Part shown: positions 6,670-8,035 of the stretch, piece after piece | Layout of the letters: every line of letters starts with the position of its first letter | Position numbering within the stretch: the stretch's first letter is position 1 | From: Erysipelotrichaceae bacterium | GTDB lineage: Bacteria; Bacillota_I; Bacilli_A; Erysipelotrichales; Erysipelotrichaceae | Length of the DNA: 8,035 bases | Direction: 5' to 3' | Assembly (NCBI GenBank): GCA_017620435.1 | Contig: JAFZQL010000081.1 | Location: forward strand, 1-8,035 | Notes under the pieces: generated by a model | What the model was told of the DNA's origin: nothing | Databases searched by the model: none | The model's input: only the letters and a program-made list of their open reading frames with translations | Position numbers and translations under genes: made by a program

Positions 6670-7791
6670 TTAACGGTATGTTCTGACCGGAGAAATCAGC
6701 TGGATCAGACTGTTGTCGTCTTCTTTCTTAACCACAAACGGTTTGAGTTCTCCGGAGAAATTGATTGTGATTTCGTCGGAACCGATTGCTTTGATCGCGT
6801 CCTGGAGATATTTACCGGAGCAGGAAATATCCAAAGGATTTCCTTCATAACTGATCACTTTAATTTCTTCAAATGAAGAAATGCCGGACTGATTGGAAGA
6901 TGTCAGTTCCAGTTTGTTTTCATCGATATGCATCTTTACCGTGTTCTTGCCGTCAGCTTTGATGAATAGTGTTCTGTCGATGGCGTTGATCATTTCTCTG
7001 GAAGACACTTTCAGTTTTTGGTTGTAGCTTAACGGGATCAGTTTGGATGTATCCGGGAATTCGTCATCCAGAAGACGGGTATCGATGATGGTATTTCCGA
7101 AAATGAAAGAGATCTTCTGACGGTCAATGGCGATTGTGACTTCTTTTTCATTTTCGATAGAATGATAAATGCTTGAAAGATATTTGGAAGGAACGGTGAT
7201 GTTGAAATTCAGATCGGTATCGATGTCTACTGTCTTTGAAGCGAGACGGTAAGAGTCGGTAGCGTTCGCATAGAGTTTGTGGTCTGCAGCTTTTAGATTG
7301 ACACCGGTCAGTACCGGTCTTGTTTCTTTATCGGAGCAGGCAAACGCAGTTTCATCGATAATTTGATTGAATAAAGTTGTCTCCAGTTTAAAAGGATTTG
7401 TATCTCTGACATCAAAGCTGATCATCGGATAATCGCTTGCCGGGATACCGGTGATTTTGAATTCCGAATTACCGCCATAGATCCTGATCAAATTCCCGTC
7501 AATCGTTTCGATGCTGATAAAATCACTGTCGATCTTTCTAACGATTTCCAGGATGTATCTGGAATCGATAACGATTTCTCCCGGTTCATTAATAATTAAA
7601 GCGCTGCTGTCGTTGTTGTTGACGCAGGTCTTGATGGAAATATTGGAGTCTGAGGAAACAAGTATTAAAGAATTCTCTGTAACAGTGATCTTGATACCTG
7701 ATAAGGCAGGTAACGGTGTAGTAGAAGAAATGGCTTTTGAAGATAATATCAATACATCCAGAAACTCTTTTTTAGCGATTTTGAAATTCAT
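6670..7791 (-). CDS. dnaN: DNA polymerase III beta subunit (sliding clamp)
   Basis: DnaN forms the ring-shaped dimer that clamps replicative polymerase and other partners onto DNA. The 373 residues match the usual 366-380. Family-like features include the N-terminal LSSKAISSTTPLPALSGI segment (16-33), ETRPVLTGV (156-164) at the start of the second domain, DATDSYRLA-like NATDSYRLASK (174-184) and the C-terminal tail ending SPVRTYR, near the usual LPVRT/MPMRL that helps shape the partner-binding pocket. The ATG is preceded by AAAGGAG (7804-7798) with a 6-base spacer. It follows dnaA after 133 bases and may be cotranscribed with it, since no clear terminator or strong promoter is seen between them. 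A terminator follows its stop. Compared with gyrA and gyrB it appears to use more A/T-ending codons, as does recF. Confidence 0.97.
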   Translation of the reverse strand: MNFKIAKKEFLDVLILSSKAISSTTPLPALSGIKITVTENSLILVSSDSNISIKTCVNNNDSSALIINEPGEIVIDSRYILEIVRKIDSDFISIETIDGNLIRIYGGNSEFKITGIPASDYPMISFDVRDTNPFKLETTLFNQIIDETAFACSDKETRPVLTGVNLKAADHKLYANATDSYRLASKTVDIDTDLNFNITVPSKYLSSIYHSIENEKEVTIAIDRQKISFIFGNTIIDTRLLDDEFPDTSKLIPLSYNQKLKVSSREMINAIDRTLFIKADGKNTVKMHIDENKLELTSSNQSGISSFEEIKVISYEGNPLDISCSGKYLQDAIKAIGSDEITINFSGELKPFVVKKEDDNSLIQLISPVRTYR

Positions 7792-7847
7792 GGCAGACTC
7801 CTTTATGTATATAATTTGAAATTATTATTATTAGAATGTTTGAAATT
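7780..7847 (-). repeat. three copies of a 9-mer around the dnaN start
   Basis: AATTTCAAA occurs on the minus strand at 7847-7839, 7823-7815 and 7788-7780, with 24 and 35 bases between starts. Two copies flank the ATT run in the spacer, and the third encodes Asn-Phe-Lys right after the dnaN ATG. AT-richness makes chance copies plausible; a binding site is possible. Confidence 0.4.
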
Positions 7848-7924
7848 GTGGAAAACTCCGAATCAGACTTAATTTACAGTATTATTTTAACATTTTGATT
7901 GTTGAGAATAAAGTGAAGAGAATC
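7792..7924. other. dnaA-dnaN spacer, candidate origin-associated AT-rich region
   Basis: This 133-base spacer has no gene. It is very AT-rich and holds one good DnaA-box-like site (7847-7855), a weaker one (7900-7908, TGTTGAGAA, two mismatches), four ATT units (7821-7832) and two of the 9-mer copies. In Bacillus subtilis the unwinding element lies in the dnaA-dnaN spacer, so partial origin function is possible. Few boxes are present, so the main cluster, if any, is more likely beyond dnaA. No convincing dnaN promoter is visible. Confidence 0.45.
7847..7855 (-). promoter_or_regulatory. DnaA-box-like site
   Basis: The minus strand reads TTTTCCACA, one mismatch from the consensus DnaA box TTATCCACA. 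It lies between dnaA and dnaN. The trinucleotide run begins 14 bases further along the same strand. Confidence 0.5.
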
Positions 7925-8035
7925 TTATCTGATGTTGCTTTCAATTTCGTTTATTACTTTTAAATAAACAGGATCGGTCTTGATTTTTTTCTCGATATTG
8001 TCACAGGCATTCATAACTGTTGAATGGTCTCTGCC
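7925..8035 (-). CDS. dnaA: chromosomal replication initiator DnaA (partial, C-terminus)
   Basis: Only the last 36 codons and the stop are in the window; the rest lies beyond the right edge. The reading frame opens with GRDHSTVMNACD, the signature of DnaA domain IV (usual form GGRDHTTV), whose helix-turn-helix reads the DnaA box. The Arg-Asp-His-Ser/Thr-Thr residues contact DNA bases and phosphates in the E. coli structure. The remaining tail (NIEKKIKTDP and onward) is the final amphipathic helix, of normal length. The gene precedes dnaN in the same direction, as in nearly all Bacillota. The stop is TAA at 7927-7925. Confidence 0.95.
   Translation of the reverse strand, partial: GRDHSTVMNACDNIEKKIKTDPVYLKVINEIESNIR

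Noticed and set aside
7900..7908. TGTTGAGAA as a second DnaA box
   Set aside because: Two mismatches, one in the core CCA; too weak to call as a separate site.
1..8035. CRISPR array, tRNA, rRNA, insertion sequence, prophage or defence genes
   Set aside because: No spaced repeat array, cloverleaf-like sequence, terminal inverted repeats or transposase-like frame was seen. Nearly the whole window is filled by core genes.

Overview
This window is the core chromosomal replication locus of a low-to-moderate GC Gram-positive bacterium (Bacillota). Everything supportable is on the minus strand. Reading in the direction of transcription (right to left), the order is the last 36 codons of dnaA, dnaN, a small S4-domain gene (yaaA family), recF, gyrB, gyrA, and the N-terminal part of an ABC exporter that runs off the left edge. 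This is the classic dnaA-dnaN-yaaA-recF-gyrB-gyrA order of Bacillota. The strong AAGGAGG-type ribosome binding sites and the 647-residue GyrB without the Gram-negative insertion fit that assignment. A class such as Erysipelotrichia is only a guess.

Layout: 7925-8035 is the DnaA C-terminus (domain IV). 7792-7924 is an AT-rich spacer with one DnaA-box-like site, an ATT trinucleotide run and a repeated 9-mer; it may contribute to the origin. dnaN (6670-7791) ends just before a bidirectional intrinsic terminator (about 6611-6645). A promoter next to yaaA (extended -10, TGtTATAAT, with a -35-like box) then starts a tight four-gene unit: yaaA overlaps recF by 7 bases, recF overlaps gyrB by 8 bases, and gyrB and gyrA are 9 bases apart. 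The unit ends in a hairpin whose loop contains the gyrA stop codon. A 66-base gap separates gyrA from the ABC transporter gene.

Together the genes cover initiation (DnaA), polymerase processivity (DnaN), gap repair and fork restart (RecF), a probable RNA-binding accessory protein (YaaA) and the topoisomerase that removes positive supercoils (GyrA2GyrB2). The exporter is a neighbour with no evident link to replication.

I do not see a new multi-gene system here. The points worth following up are fine-scale: an Asn at the GyrB position equivalent to E. coli Asp426 (a known quinolone-resistance position), the terminator overlapping the gyrA stop codon, two extended -10 motifs so close to their start codons that near-leaderless transcripts are possible, and origin-like elements between dnaA and dnaN.
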